A DNA stretch of 64,000 nucleotides from Chloranthus sessilifolius (GCA_021018995.1 CM037586.1:151632060-151696059); one strand, 5' to 3'; positions 35,080 through 46,045 are shown, counted from the stretch's first letter. Numbers and translations: made by a program. The notes: generated from the sequence alone by a model not told the origin.

Positions 35080-37772
35080 TCAACCTTTGATGTAATATAA
35101 GTTAATTTCAAATATTAACAAATTTACGGCGGCGATTATGACCGTACTTGTTACAATTTTTACATTGTAGTGGTCGAACTTCCCTTTAGATCTTGTTCTC
35201 CTTTTCTTGACGGCCATTGACGATTTTGTAGGGAGGCAAAACTTGAATGTCTTTTATTTGGCGAAGTCCATTGGCGCTTGTCAACGGTCGTGACAAAGTG
35301 TTCTTTATAAGTTTCTAAATAAGTCACCGGTAAACCAAAGGTGTTCACAAAATTGGGGATCTCTTTCTCTGTTTCGGAGCGATAATCGGCAATCGTGATG
35401 TGAACATGGTAATCCAAGAATAGCCCAACGTCTACATGTATATGTTCGCGATTCTAGATCGACACTGTGAGTGTAATCACCACGTTTAACTTGAAATATA
35501 TCACGACCATATGGTATGACGTTTTTTCGAAGGGCCCATCCTGAATTTCTTTTATGTATTTTTCTGCCATCGGTGTTAACACATGTGTCATTTTATTTCC
35601 TTCCTCCCGACATTTAAGATAAAATTCGCTACTTTTGTGCGAATAGTTTCTAACATGCTCACAATCGGTTCCTCCCTGGCTATTTTCAACACACTATTTA
35701 TGCTTTCAGCTATATTAGTTGTCAACATATCATAACGCCTCCCTTGGAAATAAGCGCGTGCCCAGAAATGATCACCAATTTCTTTAATCCATTTTGTACA
35801 TTCCGGCGGGGCGTCGTCTTCTATTTTTCGCATAATTCTTTTAAATTTTGCTTCTGAAAATGCACGGGCAGCAACCCAGAAAAGCGGTCTAGAGATTGTA
35901 TCCTTATATTTATCAAACAGATTTAGAGCCAGGTGTCGCATACAGTAGCTGTGAAAGGCATTAGGAAAAACTTTTTCTACTGCTTCCATCAAACCTTTCT
36001 GTCTGTCTGATATCAAAACAAGTCGCTTCTTCAAATTCACCGATTACACCTCTCCCTAATAGATCAAGAAACCATGTCCAATGGTCTTTATTTTCTTTCG
36101 GCACAACGCCGAACGCTATAGAAAATAAATGTCTATTCCCATCTATCCCCGTAGCTATTAACAATACTCCTTATATCGTCCCACGCAAATGCGCTCCATC
36201 TACCGCATAATTATTCTTCGAAAGTATTACGAAAGCTTCAATGCAAGGTCCGAATGCCACGTAAGAATCTCTCAAATGCATTATCGTGCTCGAGACACAA
36301 TTCGTCTCATGTCCGGATCAACCATTAAATTCGCAACATATGACGGTAACATCTTAAATTGCTCCTTCCAACTACCTCGGATGTCATTCAACGCCATTTC
36401 TTTTCCTCTCCATGCTTTCCAAAGAACTCATCATTATACCGTATTTTTTCAATATCAAAAATTATTGAAGTCGGAGTCTCGTCAAAACCCTTTAATAGTT
36501 TATCTCTAACGAATGAAGCTATCCACGATGTCGTACATTGGCGATGTCCGCTTCCAAAAGCTGGCATTCCGCACGTGTGTTCCGGGTGGAAAGTTTTCAC
36601 AGCAAACGTGTCTACGCCTACTAATTTCGAGGCATGTATTCGCCAAGCACATCCTACTTCAACACACCTCGCAGTTACTCGAAGAGGACTGATTTTTATT
36701 GGTTTAATCTGAAAATTATTTGTCATCGCAAATTCTTTAAGAACTTTTTGAAATGATTTCTTATTTCTAAACGCCTGACCAATGGTAATCGTTCCCCCTT
36801 CATACAGTTCCTCATCGTCTGAATCCATGTACTCCCCTTCCGAGTCATTAAGCTGATAGTCTTCGTCCACCAGAGGTTGATCAATTCCCCTATTAGTATA
36901 AACACGCCAAGTGGGAGGCGGCGGGGCCTCATTATTTTCAGATCACTATCACCGTCATCATTTGGATGGTTATTACGTGATTGGGATTGAGCCCGTCGAT
37001 GTACGCTTGGTTGATGTGCGTTGTTTGGATTGATGTTAGCCGTCGAGAATGTTTGATGTATGAGAGGTTGTTCTGTTGAATGCTCGATTATCGTTGGCTC
37101 CGAAGCTATTTGTTCGGAAGGCCATTGATATGGACTAAGGCCGACTAAAAACGTTTCCCACTGATTTACCGAATCGAAGTTGAACTGAGATGTATCATGC
37201 ATCGGATTCATTTGATGAGAATATCCTTGATCTTCATCGCCTTCACTCATCGGAATGTCTGAATAGGATTGCTCTGGAAGTTTACTGTAGGGGCGGAATC
37301 CTATATTTATATTTCTATCATATCTTGCTCGGTGCAACAATGTTCTCCTCTTCATACCGTATTCCTTGATTTTCAATCAAATGTTGCTTCCAACACCATG
37401 ATCATCTTCGTTTGTTTCCTTAAAAGGTTGAAATGTTTCTAAAGGCGGCAAAATTTACGCTTTCTGATGGTGACTAATGATTTTTCGATATAAATATTTA
37501 TAACACCATCACCGATACGATATGCTCTAAATAAGTTTGTAAGATCATCAGAGTTAGACAATTCGGCAAATACAAGCTCATTCCCTATGCGTAATGAAAC
37601 AGTAAGTGTAATAGAATGTTCTTAAATTAGTGTCCACGACTTTGTACATTTTCTCTATAAACTCATCAAATGATATATTCTCCGTGACAGTGACAATCCT
37701 CCGATGTCCTCCGTTGTAAGTATTATCTCTCACGCGTACGAAATCAAAATGGCAAAGAAGGGGAACATCCAT
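35080..37772 (-). pseudogene. MuDR-type MULE transposase, broken
   Basis: Read leftward. An N-terminal PB1-like piece (CHFDFVRVRDNTYNGGHRR, ISFDEFIEKMYKVV) lies at 37,578-37,772. A low-complexity frame (36,940-37,376) is followed by a frame change near 36,945 into an acidic stretch. The MuDR DNA-binding domain comes next (GQAFRNKKSFQKVLKEFAM, VEVGCAWRIHAS, TFHPEHTC). The DDE core has VDGAHLRGTI then an in-frame TAA near 36,175, ATGIDGNRHLFSIAFGVV, LISDRQKGLMEAV (second Asp), CMRHLALNL and FSEAKFKRIM. The tail (35,080-35,417) retains LPPYKIVNGRQEK-like and zinc-knuckle remnants. The stop, a shift near 36,035-36,050 and the shift near 36,945 each disable it. The residues of the catalytic triad are still recognisable. 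Confidence 0.88.
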
Positions 37773-37910
37773 TTCAACCTACAATATTTACAAAATTAAA
37801 ATTAAAATTAGTTGTTTATAAAGAGTTATACTTGACTTAGCGCTACAATTGTTTAAAAATATTATTAAAAAAATTAAAGGAATGAAAACTTTAGAGTTTT
37901 TGTCAATCAT

Positions 37911-38110
37911 AGGTTATCGCTCGATATCCTAAGATATCGGGCCGATATCCTAAGATATATAGCCGATGGATGGACTTTTAACGTAAACCATAATCCAAAA
38001 ACTAAAAAAAAAACCTTTTAAGATATCGGTCGATAACTTAAGATATCGGTCGATAAATTAAGATATCGACCGATAACTTAAGATATCGACCGATAACTTA
38101 TATATCTTGG
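37911..38110. repeat. 20-bp array D (MULE, near right end)
   Basis: Units AGATATCGGTCGATAACTTA and AGATATCGACCGATAACTTA repeat at 20 bp (38,021-38,105), with degraded units from 37,911. The array ends about 315 bp from the right terminus, mirroring array A, and lies upstream of the leftward transposase. Confidence 0.85.
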
Positions 38111-38327
38111 ACTTCCTACAATGTTGCGAGAAATTGGGAAAACAATAACTTAAAAGATATTGTACTCGATATCTTACCTAGCCTGTTGTATTCTCTATGT
38201 TATACGACCTTTAGTGGAATCTCGAAATCGCTTTCCAAGAGAGATAAAAATTGTTAAAAGATGGTACAAAAATTCTAGATTCAATGCTTTGATAGAGAAG
38301 CATATATATAGATATCTGACGTGCACC

Positions 38328-38424
38328 CGGCTAGGCTTGGAGCTGGCCATTTATGCAAGGATTGAAACTATAGGGCCGTTTCTGTAAATACGCAAACATA
38401 TAGGGCCGAAAGTGCAAATTTCCC
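38328..38424 (-). repeat. MULE right terminal inverted repeat
   Basis: This is the reverse-complement partner of 30,544-30,640. The duplication TATATTTTA follows immediately. Confidence 0.92.
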
Positions 38425-38433
38425 TATATTTTA

Positions 38434-39732
38434 ATTACAGAAAAGGTCAAAAAAAAATTTAATTGTGAAAGTGAGTCCCATTAGGGCCGGTATTGGTATG
38501 CATTCTCTATACACATATTGGATGCATAAGAGAAAAAAACTAAAATTTTGTTTTAAAAAATGAAAATTTGTTGGTAAAGGCAGCATTGTCATTATTTATT
38601 GATCAATGTCATGCGTGGGTTGATATGTATGGCTGCCGATTTAAGGTAAGTGGGGGCACCGTTCTGGCAAAAAAAAATAGTGTTTAATTTTTTAAGATAA
38701 AAAATGGCATAAGGTACTGTTTTGTAAAAAGCCCTTAAAAAAAAAAAGGAAAAAGGCAGGAAGAGGACAATGTTGCCTACCTCTTCATTCATTGTTGCTA
38801 AACGGTAAAGGCAGGAAGAGGATGGCTTTGAACTATATACTAGTTTAGTTACCTGTTTGCAGCCACACCGCGCCCAATCATATGATTGGCTTGATGTTCA
38901 TAATTATTTTATTAAAAAAAAAATTAAAATAATAAAGATAAAATCATACAGTCCAAAAAATTAATTGCACATAAAATAAACAATAAAATTACATTTGGTT
39001 TTACCGTTCATTTCTCACTACAATTTACACTATTGACTATCAAATTTCATATTTTTTTATTTTAATTTTTTTCATAAAATAGTCATGATCATCGAGCCGC
39101 TCCTATTCATGAAACTCAATTATGAGATTGGGTGCCACATAACTACAAATTAGCGTAGAACCAGCTAAGGTATCTGGTCCATGGTGCCAATTCTATAGGT
39201 GTGACCATAAGCCTACCCATTTTTTTAATTAGAGCAACTATTTGCACACAAGATTTGTGCCGTTATACATGATTTAAAAGAAAGAATTGCTATTTTGGGG
39301 ATATGTTTCATGTGGAACATCTTCTTAGCCGTATGATTTGAAGGCCATGTAAAGATCTTTGGTGCCATTCTATGGCACGAAACACTATCTTCTTATTCAA
39401 GGTAGTCACAGATCATCATCTGATTCAATCATTGATTGTGCTGAATCAAATGATTAGATATTATTTTTTGTGCTAATATTATTTTGGTGCAACATTACAA
39501 ATCTCATGAGCAAGTACTTGCTCGCTTATCTATGGAGAGCCATTACTTGTACACACAATGTTTGTTCTTTCACACAAGTTCAAAATTTATTTCTACTTTT
39601 AATTTTATAAAATAACCATCAATACCCTTAACTAGGGTTGGGGGAATCAACACGAGATCTGCAATAACAAATTTTTTAAACCGGTATGCAAGCTATGGCG
39701 TCTCTTTTATATAAATGGTGGAGATCTTTTAT
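38434..39732. other. No recognisable gene
   Basis: AT-rich sequence with scattered short inverted stretches. No frame with a recognisable domain. Confidence 0.4.
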
Positions 39733-40152
39733 AAGTACCTTTAAATCTACCCACCAAATCTTTGAGTTTACTCATGTCGAAACACATTGCCTGCATTGAA
39801 TTATACAATGGAGATTGTTTAATTATCCTTCCAATCTTTTATACGATGGATCTTGAGATCATGGGCATATCATCTGACAATCAGTATTTTTTTTTTCACG
39901 TGGCACACATTCCAGAAAAGTGACTTTAACATCATGTGCACTCTCAAAAATAATTTTAAGATCCTTTTTTGGGTGTGTAACACATAAAATAAAAAATTGA
40001 TCGTTTGATGGTATTATGGTACACCCATGATCTCAAGATCCATCGTGTGAAAGATTGAGACGATAAATAATCTCCATCGTCAAATTCAATGCAATCAATG
40101 TGTTTCAACATGAGTGAACTCAAAGATTTGGAGGGTGGATTTAAAAGTACTC
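39733..40152. repeat. Fold-back (hairpin) MITE, copy 3
   Basis: The left arm TAAGTACCTTTAAATCTACC and ATGGATCTTGAGATCATGGG pairs with the right arm CCATGATCTCAAGATCCATC and GGTGGATTTAAAAGTACT. The loop is near 39,940. It is a free-standing relative of the hairpins inside the hAT-type elements. Confidence 0.7.
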
Positions 40153-40165
40153 ATCTTTTATTTAG

Positions 40166-40572
40166 GGTACCGATGTTCGCGCCCACGTTTTAGACCCCTT
40201 GAAAATCACTGATTGCATCAGATCATATGATGTAGGTCGTGTTTCATCCAGACATTCTACAAAATAGATCATGACACACTTATCAAACAGTCAATTTATG
40301 ATTTCATGTGTCACAGATCCCCAAAAAATGCCCTAAAATCATGTTTGAGCGTGATGTGACAGGATTCAAAGGCCATTTTTTGGAGATTGTAATACGTGAA
40401 ATAAAAAATTGACTATCTGATAAGTGTATGATCTCAAGATCTATTATGTGAAAGATAGGGGTGAAATAGGGTCTCCATATGTTCTGACGCAATCAATGAT
40501 TTTTAAGGGATTTGGGATGTGAGAGCTTTTAATAAGCTTTCAATAAAAAGGTGGGCTTAAACAGAGGTACCC
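40166..40572. repeat. Fold-back (hairpin) MITE, copy 4
   Basis: It opens with GGGTACCGATGTTCGC and closes with GAGGTACCC. Internal arms hold CATGTGTCACAGATCCCCAA and its partner TTTTTTGGAGATTGTAATACG, and the GATCTCAAGATC core shared with copy 3. Confidence 0.65.
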
Positions 40573-40726
40573 TTTTATTTATTATAAATATTTTAGCATT
40601 TGTTGCAGACGTTGACTTGCTCCTTGGTTGTGGAAGAAATAAAAGAAAGGAAAGCATGTGATTTTTTATCCTATTCAAATAAAAGTCTCCATATCAATTG
40701 CACGTGTTTTATTTTTATTTGATAAC

Positions 40727-41207
40727 CATAATAACAAATTTCGCCGAAATTTTACAAAAAATGGCAAAATGGGGGCAAATGAAACTTTCGAAGAAATTTC
40801 AAAAATTTCAATTTTTTGGGCAAAATTTTGAATTTTTTGAATGTTTTATTTTAGTATTAATAATTTACTAATAAATGGTAAAAACAAAAGTTTGACTCTT
40901 TACTCACCAGCTGTTGTTTGCTTAAGAGTAAAGTTGAAGCAATTTATAAAGGGATTGAAGTGTGTAGAATTCTCTCCCCAGCGATGTGAGATTAAAGCTA
41001 CGTAACAAAAAACGGCACTTTTCTATATGCCTTGTAGCTTTGTGCTTAAGCTGCAATGCTTAGCACAAATACTTAAATATAGTGTTTTATGCATATTTGA
41101 TCCCCAAAATTTTCCCAAAATTAATTCGAAATGTATCGAAATTAATATGAAATGTACCGAAAGGACCTCCCACTGAAAAATTACCAAAAACAAAATTTGT
41201 CACTATG
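40727..41207. mobile_element. Non-autonomous hAT-type element, copy 3 (short form)
   Basis: Ends CATAATAACAAATTTCG and AAAATTTGTCACTATG are flanked by a perfect 8-bp duplication TTGATAAC (40,719-40,726 and 41,208-41,215). At 481 bp it lacks the hairpin MITE seen in copies 1 and 2, so it represents the form without that insertion. Confidence 0.88.
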
Positions 41208-41398
41208 TTGATAACGAGCAACACATGTATTAAAGAGCATATATCCTTCAATAAAAAGATCACCCCACCTAATGCTCATTGTGGGTATTAAGACATTTCT
41301 CTTTAATGGCCCCAAGCTTAAGCACACAAACTTAAACTATATATATAGGGACTAGTATCTCTGCTCTCCCTACCAATAATATAAAATCTTCAATAGCC

Positions 41399-41640
41399 CT
41401 TTTTTTCACAGTCTGAGTATCGAGGAATAGACACGGACACACATGTGACAATTGCAGAGCAGCGTGACAAAATATGAAAGCATCAACTATAATGATGAGA
41501 ATTAATTAACAAAACTCAACCCACACCTAATAAGGATAAGAGTGATAAATAACTTGAAAGACAGAATCGAACCCACGACCTTTTAGCTGCAGAATTATGT
41601 CAAAAGCAAATTGGTGAGCTATTGACATACGTGGAAGCCA
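41399..41640 (-). repeat. tRNA-derived SINE (family A, copy 2)
   Basis: On the minus strand an A-box-like AATAGCTCACCAATTTG is followed by a B box GTGGGTTCGATTCTG and the body GTGTCCGTGTCTATTCCTCG. A short A tail (T run at 41,400-41,406) ends it. It is related to 2,625-2,795. Confidence 0.65.
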
Positions 41641-41716
41641 GTTTTTGAGAAATCATGATAAGCTCCACAACCTTGTAATGTCACTCGCAACCTATTAATA
41701 TGTTGGAAAAAACTAA

Positions 41717-43078
41717 GGGCACGTTCGGTTGGGCGTATTCAATGTATTTTACGAGTAAAATGCCTTTTTTTGTCTCCAACGGTAGCATTTATTACAGATC
41801 CACTTGTTCGGTTCAGCGTATTACGTCCGTGTAAATAACTATTCATTTTACAGGTATTAATTTTGATTTACGAGCCTCCTGCCTCGTAGCGCAATATTTT
41901 TTACAGGAGTTATTTCCAATGGACATTAACGGCTACTTTTATTACACCATCTCACCCATTCTTACTATAGCAAATAAAAGGCTTTTAAGACTTTAAGCAG
42001 CAGAAACAGTCGTTCATTGTCCTTCAACCGCTCCAACTTGTCTCTTATACCCTATTTGGTTCAGAATGTGAAGGAGATCCATGTTTGCAGTGGAGGTAGG
42101 ATGAACTTGCATGTGTTTCAGGTAAGGTGTGTGAAAGATTTCATTGAAGATGAGTTGTCAATTGCTTAGATCGGACACGGTGGGGAGGGCATATAGATTT
42201 TTGAAGATTTGACGGGAAAAATGGACCAGATCTTCAATCGTCACTGATAATGGTAGTTTTCTTAGCTATAAAGAGAAGGAGAAGGCCTTAGAAGCTCAGA
42301 AATGGTTCTTCTCTGTAGGCATGAATTGATTTTTCCCTGATTTTGGGTTTTTTGTATTTTGTTTGTGTTTATTTATTTATTTACTGATTTTTGAAGATCT
42401 GACGGGAAAAATGGACCAGATCTTCAATTGCCACCGAGATGGTGGTTTTCTTAGCTATAAAGAGAAGGAGATGGTCTTAAAAGCTCAGAAAGGGCTTCTT
42501 CTCTGCAGGCATGAATTGATTTTTCCCTGATTTTGAGTTTTTTGTGTTTTGTTTGTGTTGTTTTTTTTTTTTTTTTTGAAGATCTGACTGGAAAAATGGA
42601 CTAGATCTTCAATCGCCACAAAAAATGGTGGGTTTCTTAGCTATAAAGAGGAGATGCTCTTAAAAGCTCAGAATGGGCTTCTTCTCTGCAGGCATGAATT
42701 GATTTTTCCCTGATTTTGGGTTTTTTGTATTTTATTTGTATTTTTTTTATTGATTTTTGAAGATCTGACGAGAAAAATGGACCAGATCTTCAACCACCAC
42801 TAAGAATGGTGGTTTTCTCAGCTATAGAGAGGAAGAGATGGTCTTAAAAGCTCAGAAAGGGCTTCTTCTCTATAGTTGTTTAAAAATATTACAAGTATTG
42901 TTCTTTTTATTGTAAACTCAAAAAGTGGATTTTAGATGCTAGTGTTACTATGAAAAGAACAACATTTTTACATTAATAAATTACATGCAATGTTGCTTTT
43001 ACAGGTAATCCAGTCAGCAAAATATCACCTGTAAAATAGATATTACGGGCCCAATACTACACCCAACCGAACGTACCC
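41717..43078. mobile_element. PIF/Harbinger-type non-autonomous element with internal tandem repeats
   Basis: Ends GGGCACGTTCGGTTGGGCGT and (reverse complement) GGGTACGTTCGGTTGGGTGT are flanked by TAA on both sides (41,714-41,716 and 43,079-43,081). The interior has no transposase. It holds four tandem units starting at 42,201, 42,391, 42,576 and 42,757. Confidence 0.85.
42201..42885. repeat. Four tandem units of about 180-190 bp
   Basis: Each unit begins TTGAAGATCTGACGGGAAAA, continues through ATGGACCAGATCTTCAA, TTTTCTTAGCTATAAAGAG and GGCATGAATTGATTTTTCCC. Spacing is 190, 185 and 181 bp. The last unit is incomplete. A TATAAAGAG word is repeated in each. Confidence 0.9.
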
Positions 43079-43104
43079 TAAGGAAACCATTATTTAGAAG
43101 GGAC

Positions 43105-43376
43105 CTCACCCATCTTCTCCAGTCGGCAAGCATGGACCGCTTGAATTAGATCATAGAGATCATTTTTCCCACTAAAATGATCTTGAAGTAATAGGAGTAA
43201 CATTAAACGGCCAGCTTTTCATTCCAATATTTGGGTTGTGTGCCACATTGAATAAAAATTGTCAATCTAATAGAATGTCTATGATCTCAAGATCAATTGT
43301 GTTAAAGATTAAGACAAATAAATGATGTCCATCATCTAATTTGAAGAGGTCAAGGGATGTTGGAGGAGATTAGGTG
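43105..43376. repeat. Fold-back (hairpin) MITE, copy 5
   Basis: CACCCATCTTCTCCAGTCGG and its partner near 43,350, together with TCAATCTAATAGAATG and GATCTCAAGATC words, link it to the other hairpins. The arms are shorter and more diverged. Confidence 0.5.
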
Positions 43377-43856
43377 ATGAGCTCACAGTTTCAAGGACGT
43401 AAATAATGGTACCCAAAAATTAATCTTCCTATTTTCCGGGGTTGAGACCTGCCGGGATTGGCTAATTTTGCTTTGTTATCTTGTCGAACATGAGCCTCTC
43501 CTCCAATGGGTCCCCTTTTCAGGGAAAGATTAAAAGTGCACTCTCTAGCAAGGTATCAAAGGCGGTATTAATATTGGGTATCAATTTATCCGAGGCTGAT
43601 ACGAATCGATCGATACTGATACATATTAGCCTTCTTTTTTTTTTTTTAAAGAAACTAAAAGTCTCGGTTTCAACCGAGATGTATAGGTTAAAACCCGATT
43701 CGTATTAGTTTGGCCAAAAACATATACTTATCCATATTGGCTGATTTTTGATACTTTACTCTCTACTCTCTGCTATCGCGTCCCCGCAACTGACACCAAA
43801 GATCAATGCATTGCATCAGGATTTGATGGCTATAATTAAAAGTTTAAAAGTCGACA
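43377..43856. other. GATACC-like repeat; no gene
   Basis: GGTATCAATTTATCCGAGGC, GATACGAATCGATCGATACTG (split across 43,590-43,620) and CCATATTGGCTGATTTTTGA resemble the repeat at the left edge of the window. A T-run and a short open frame (43,481-43,708) show no domain. Confidence 0.4.
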
Positions 43857-43977
43857 CACTAGCTACATACACGGGTTTAGACTGACACTAGCTACACACA
43901 CTAGCTACATACCGGGTTTAGACTTACACCAGCTACAACATACACGGGTTTAGGCTTACACTAGCTACACACACTAG
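43857..43977. repeat. ACTAGCTACA tandem repeats at the 3' end of the viral relic
   Basis: Alternating CACTAGCTACATACACGGGT and TTTAGACTGACACTAGCTAC units repeat about five times. They stop at the last codon of the pararetroviral downstream ORF, whose final residues are encoded in a further unit. Confidence 0.8.
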
Positions 43978-45474
43978 CTACATATACGGTAAATTGAGAT
44001 CAACAATATGCCGTTGATCGAAGAAAATGCCATTTTTACCCTTTTCGAGTTCTATACTCAGCTGCGCGCGATTATGGAGATCTTCAGCATGATAGATGTA
44101 TCTACCTTTTTCCTTCCAGACGTACCAGTTGGTACGATCAACAGTAGCTTCGGCGACTTGTTGAAGACGTAAGGCACGTTCTCGTACGTTATCGCAGAGG
44201 TGGCCTTCAATCGGCTGGCAAGCGTAGTTGATTGGCGTCGTATCATCGGTTGTCTCTTGGAATACATGTAGACTAGGAAAAATACGAGGCGGTTCTTTAT
44301 TGAAATCTGTGAGATTCTTCCACGGACCGCCCTCATATAAAGGCGGTGCAGAAATGACGCGTACACCGTATTTTGTGGTAGTGTCAGGCGTATTTCGGTA
44401 TGTACGGAATGTCCAGAGATACCTGAAGAACTTAATGACGGTAGGGTGTGCCATACGACACATGTTATTACAGTAGTCTCCAAGAAGAACGGTGTGGATG
44501 AATCCACCTTCAAGGAGCTCCACGAATATCCATGGATCAATCTCGCCAGATACGACAAGTTGAGGACATCCTGGTTGGGACTTACAAACCGTTACTATCT
44601 TCTTGTATTTGTCGGTTTGTATAGTGCTGTAGCATGATCGGAGGATGGTTTCCCAATTCTCGGTTTTCAAGGCTTCATAGAGTCTTGACCATCTTTCTTT
44701 TGCTTGAAAGAAGGAAGGGCATGCATTATTGATAAAGAAGTCCCTTCGTAGAGTAGCTTCTGGATCTAACGGTGCTAGATCGACTTCGGCTTCGTAGATT
44801 CGTGGAAAAAAGTGGTGAGCTGTACTTTTCTCCGATTGACGAACGCTTTCCATTATAGAAGAATTTAATTTGACGAATTCTTCTTCCGTCTCCTTCGCTG
44901 GATGGGGACTTTTAGTACCAATGCGGATATGGGAAAAGAGATTCTTAAGGATATCTCTTTGTTCATTGGTTAAGGATTCTTGAGATGACTTCCATTGACG
45001 AATGTCTTTGGAGTCAAGAGAATGCCTTTTTGGCTGCTGACGTGTGAAAAACAAAGGGTTTTGGACCTGGATTTTCTGCTTGTGTTTTTGGGCTAGCAGA
45101 GAAGTTTGACCCGCTCGGTTTTGGTGGGGGGTTGATTTGCCTTTCCCTATGGAAAGCTTTTCCTGTGAAGTGGAAGGCTGATATGGCAATATGCTTTGAT
45201 CAAGTGATCTCTCTACATTCTTCGGAAAACGAGATACCGTTTTCGGTGGGTTAGATACAAACTCTTTAAAAGACAAATCAGACAGAGCTGCTGTTGTCAT
45301 CGTTTTCTTTTTCTCTTCATCAATCTCTTGATAGAAGGTAGGTAAAGGGTCTTGTGATTGCTCTATTTTTCTTTTCTTTTTCATCATTTGTAATTCAATG
45401 TTGAGCGCAATCTGTTTTGTTAATTCGAGATGAGATAGATCATCTTTTACGGTTGAAGAAGATGATGATGCCAT
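43978..45474 (-). CDS. Downstream ORF of an endogenous caulimovirid (florendovirus ORF2-like), open frame
   Basis: A 498-codon frame starts at 45,474 and is uninterrupted to 43,978. The N-terminal 150 residues are polar and basic (KKKRKIEQS, KGKSTPHQNRAG). The central and C-terminal part is well folded in appearance, with CPSFFQAKERWSRLYEAL, PWIFVELLEGGFIHTVLLGD and a YVWKEKGRYIYHAED block near the end. It has no RT, protease or zinc-finger motif. It follows directly after remnants of an RNase H end, the position of the second ORF in florendoviruses, where its role is unknown. It is far longer than chance in this AT-rich sequence and is unbroken while the upstream polymerase is not. The florendovirus label is an inference from gene order. 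Confidence 0.7.
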   Translation of the reverse strand: MASSSSSTVKDDLSHLELTKQIALNIELQMMKKKRKIEQSQDPLPTFYQEIDEEKKKTMTTAALSDLSFKEFVSNPPKTVSRFPKNVERSLDQSILPYQPSTSQEKLSIGKGKSTPHQNRAGQTSLLAQKHKQKIQVQNPLFFTRQQPKRHSLDSKDIRQWKSSQESLTNEQRDILKNLFSHIRIGTKSPHPAKETEEEFVKLNSSIMESVRQSEKSTAHHFFPRIYEAEVDLAPLDPEATLRRDFFINNACPSFFQAKERWSRLYEALKTENWETILRSCYSTIQTDKYKKIVTVCKSQPGCPQLVVSGEIDPWIFVELLEGGFIHTVLLGDYCNNMCRMAHPTVIKFFRYLWTFRTYRNTPDTTTKYGVRVISAPPLYEGGPWKNLTDFNKEPPRIFPSLHVFQETTDDTTPINYACQPIEGHLCDNVRERALRLQQVAEATVDRTNWYVWKEKGRYIYHAEDLHNRAQLSIELEKGKNGIFFDQRHIVDLNLPYM

Positions 45475-46045
45475 CAGATTTGCTGAGAACTGGACTCTTT
45501 TCCTGCAAGAGCCAAGAGATCTCGTTAGTGTATCACCATTAAAATTCTTAGCACCGGATATATGCTAGATGTGCATTAACTGATACATATCTTGCGCCAT
45601 GTAGTCTTGGGCCATAGCCCACTTGAAATTAAAGAACGCCAGCCCAGTGTGTTCCACTAGCACCAGTGCTCACAAAAAGCTTAGCACCAGTGTTTTGGTA
45701 ATTTTAGAACTGGTAAATACGTACATAGATCTTTGATCTTACGAATAAGTTGATATCTTCAACAGTCCATTCCCAAGGACATACGAGAAGTTGCTTTAAG
45801 CTTCTTCTGCAAAGGAATTCTTAGTTCCTGGATAGTGCGAAGGTAATGAGCTGCATAATTTATAATTCCTAAAAAAGATTGCACTTCTTTTTTATTTTTA
45901 ATTTCCTCACGAAAATCTTTGAGTTTCTTGAGAACATGTGGTTGAAGGATAATTTTACCTTCATGGGTATCACATCCAAGGAATTCAATTTGAGTTTTAT
46001 TTAACTCAACCTTCTTCTTAGATACAATGATCTCATTGTCTCTAA
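45475..46045 (-). pseudogene. Endogenous pararetrovirus: RT connection and partial RNase H
   Basis: Minus-strand blocks IIVSKKKVELNKTQIEFLG and EVQSFLGIINYAAHYLR (45,759-46,041) are the C-terminal RT/thumb region of Caulimoviridae. Downstream is a short TGASGTHWAGVL block, the first part of RNase H. It is then followed almost at once by a NGDTLTR-type RNase H end before the next ORF. The middle of RNase H is deleted and stops are present. Upstream the gene is cut by the PIF-type element at 46,046. Confidence 0.8.

Larger units (their letters stand above)
30544..38424. mobile_element. Complete MULE carrying a Ulp1-type protease gene (Kaonashi-like)
   Basis: The ends GGGAAATTTGCACTTTCGGC are inverted copies over about 97 bp. 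The 9-bp target duplication TATATTTTA is perfect (30,535-30,543 and 38,425-38,433), which is the Mutator signature. The 7,881-bp element contains a rightward Ulp1-like gene (31,058-34,200) and a leftward MuDR-type transposase (about 35,100-37,772), converging on a 380-bp repeat array. MULEs with Ulp1-like genes are known in plants (Kaonashi/KI-MULE class). The fit here rests on domain content and ends. The perfect duplication suggests a fairly recent insertion, although the transposase is already broken. Confidence 0.92.

Noticed and set aside
36189..36712. Plus-strand ORFs of 106 and 117 codons
   Set aside because: They are antisense to the MULE transposase DNA-binding domain and have no domain of their own.
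44058..44637. ORFs of 60-166 codons overlapping the viral downstream ORF in other frames
   Set aside because: They are shadows of the 498-codon frame at 43,978-45,474, which has the coherent composition.
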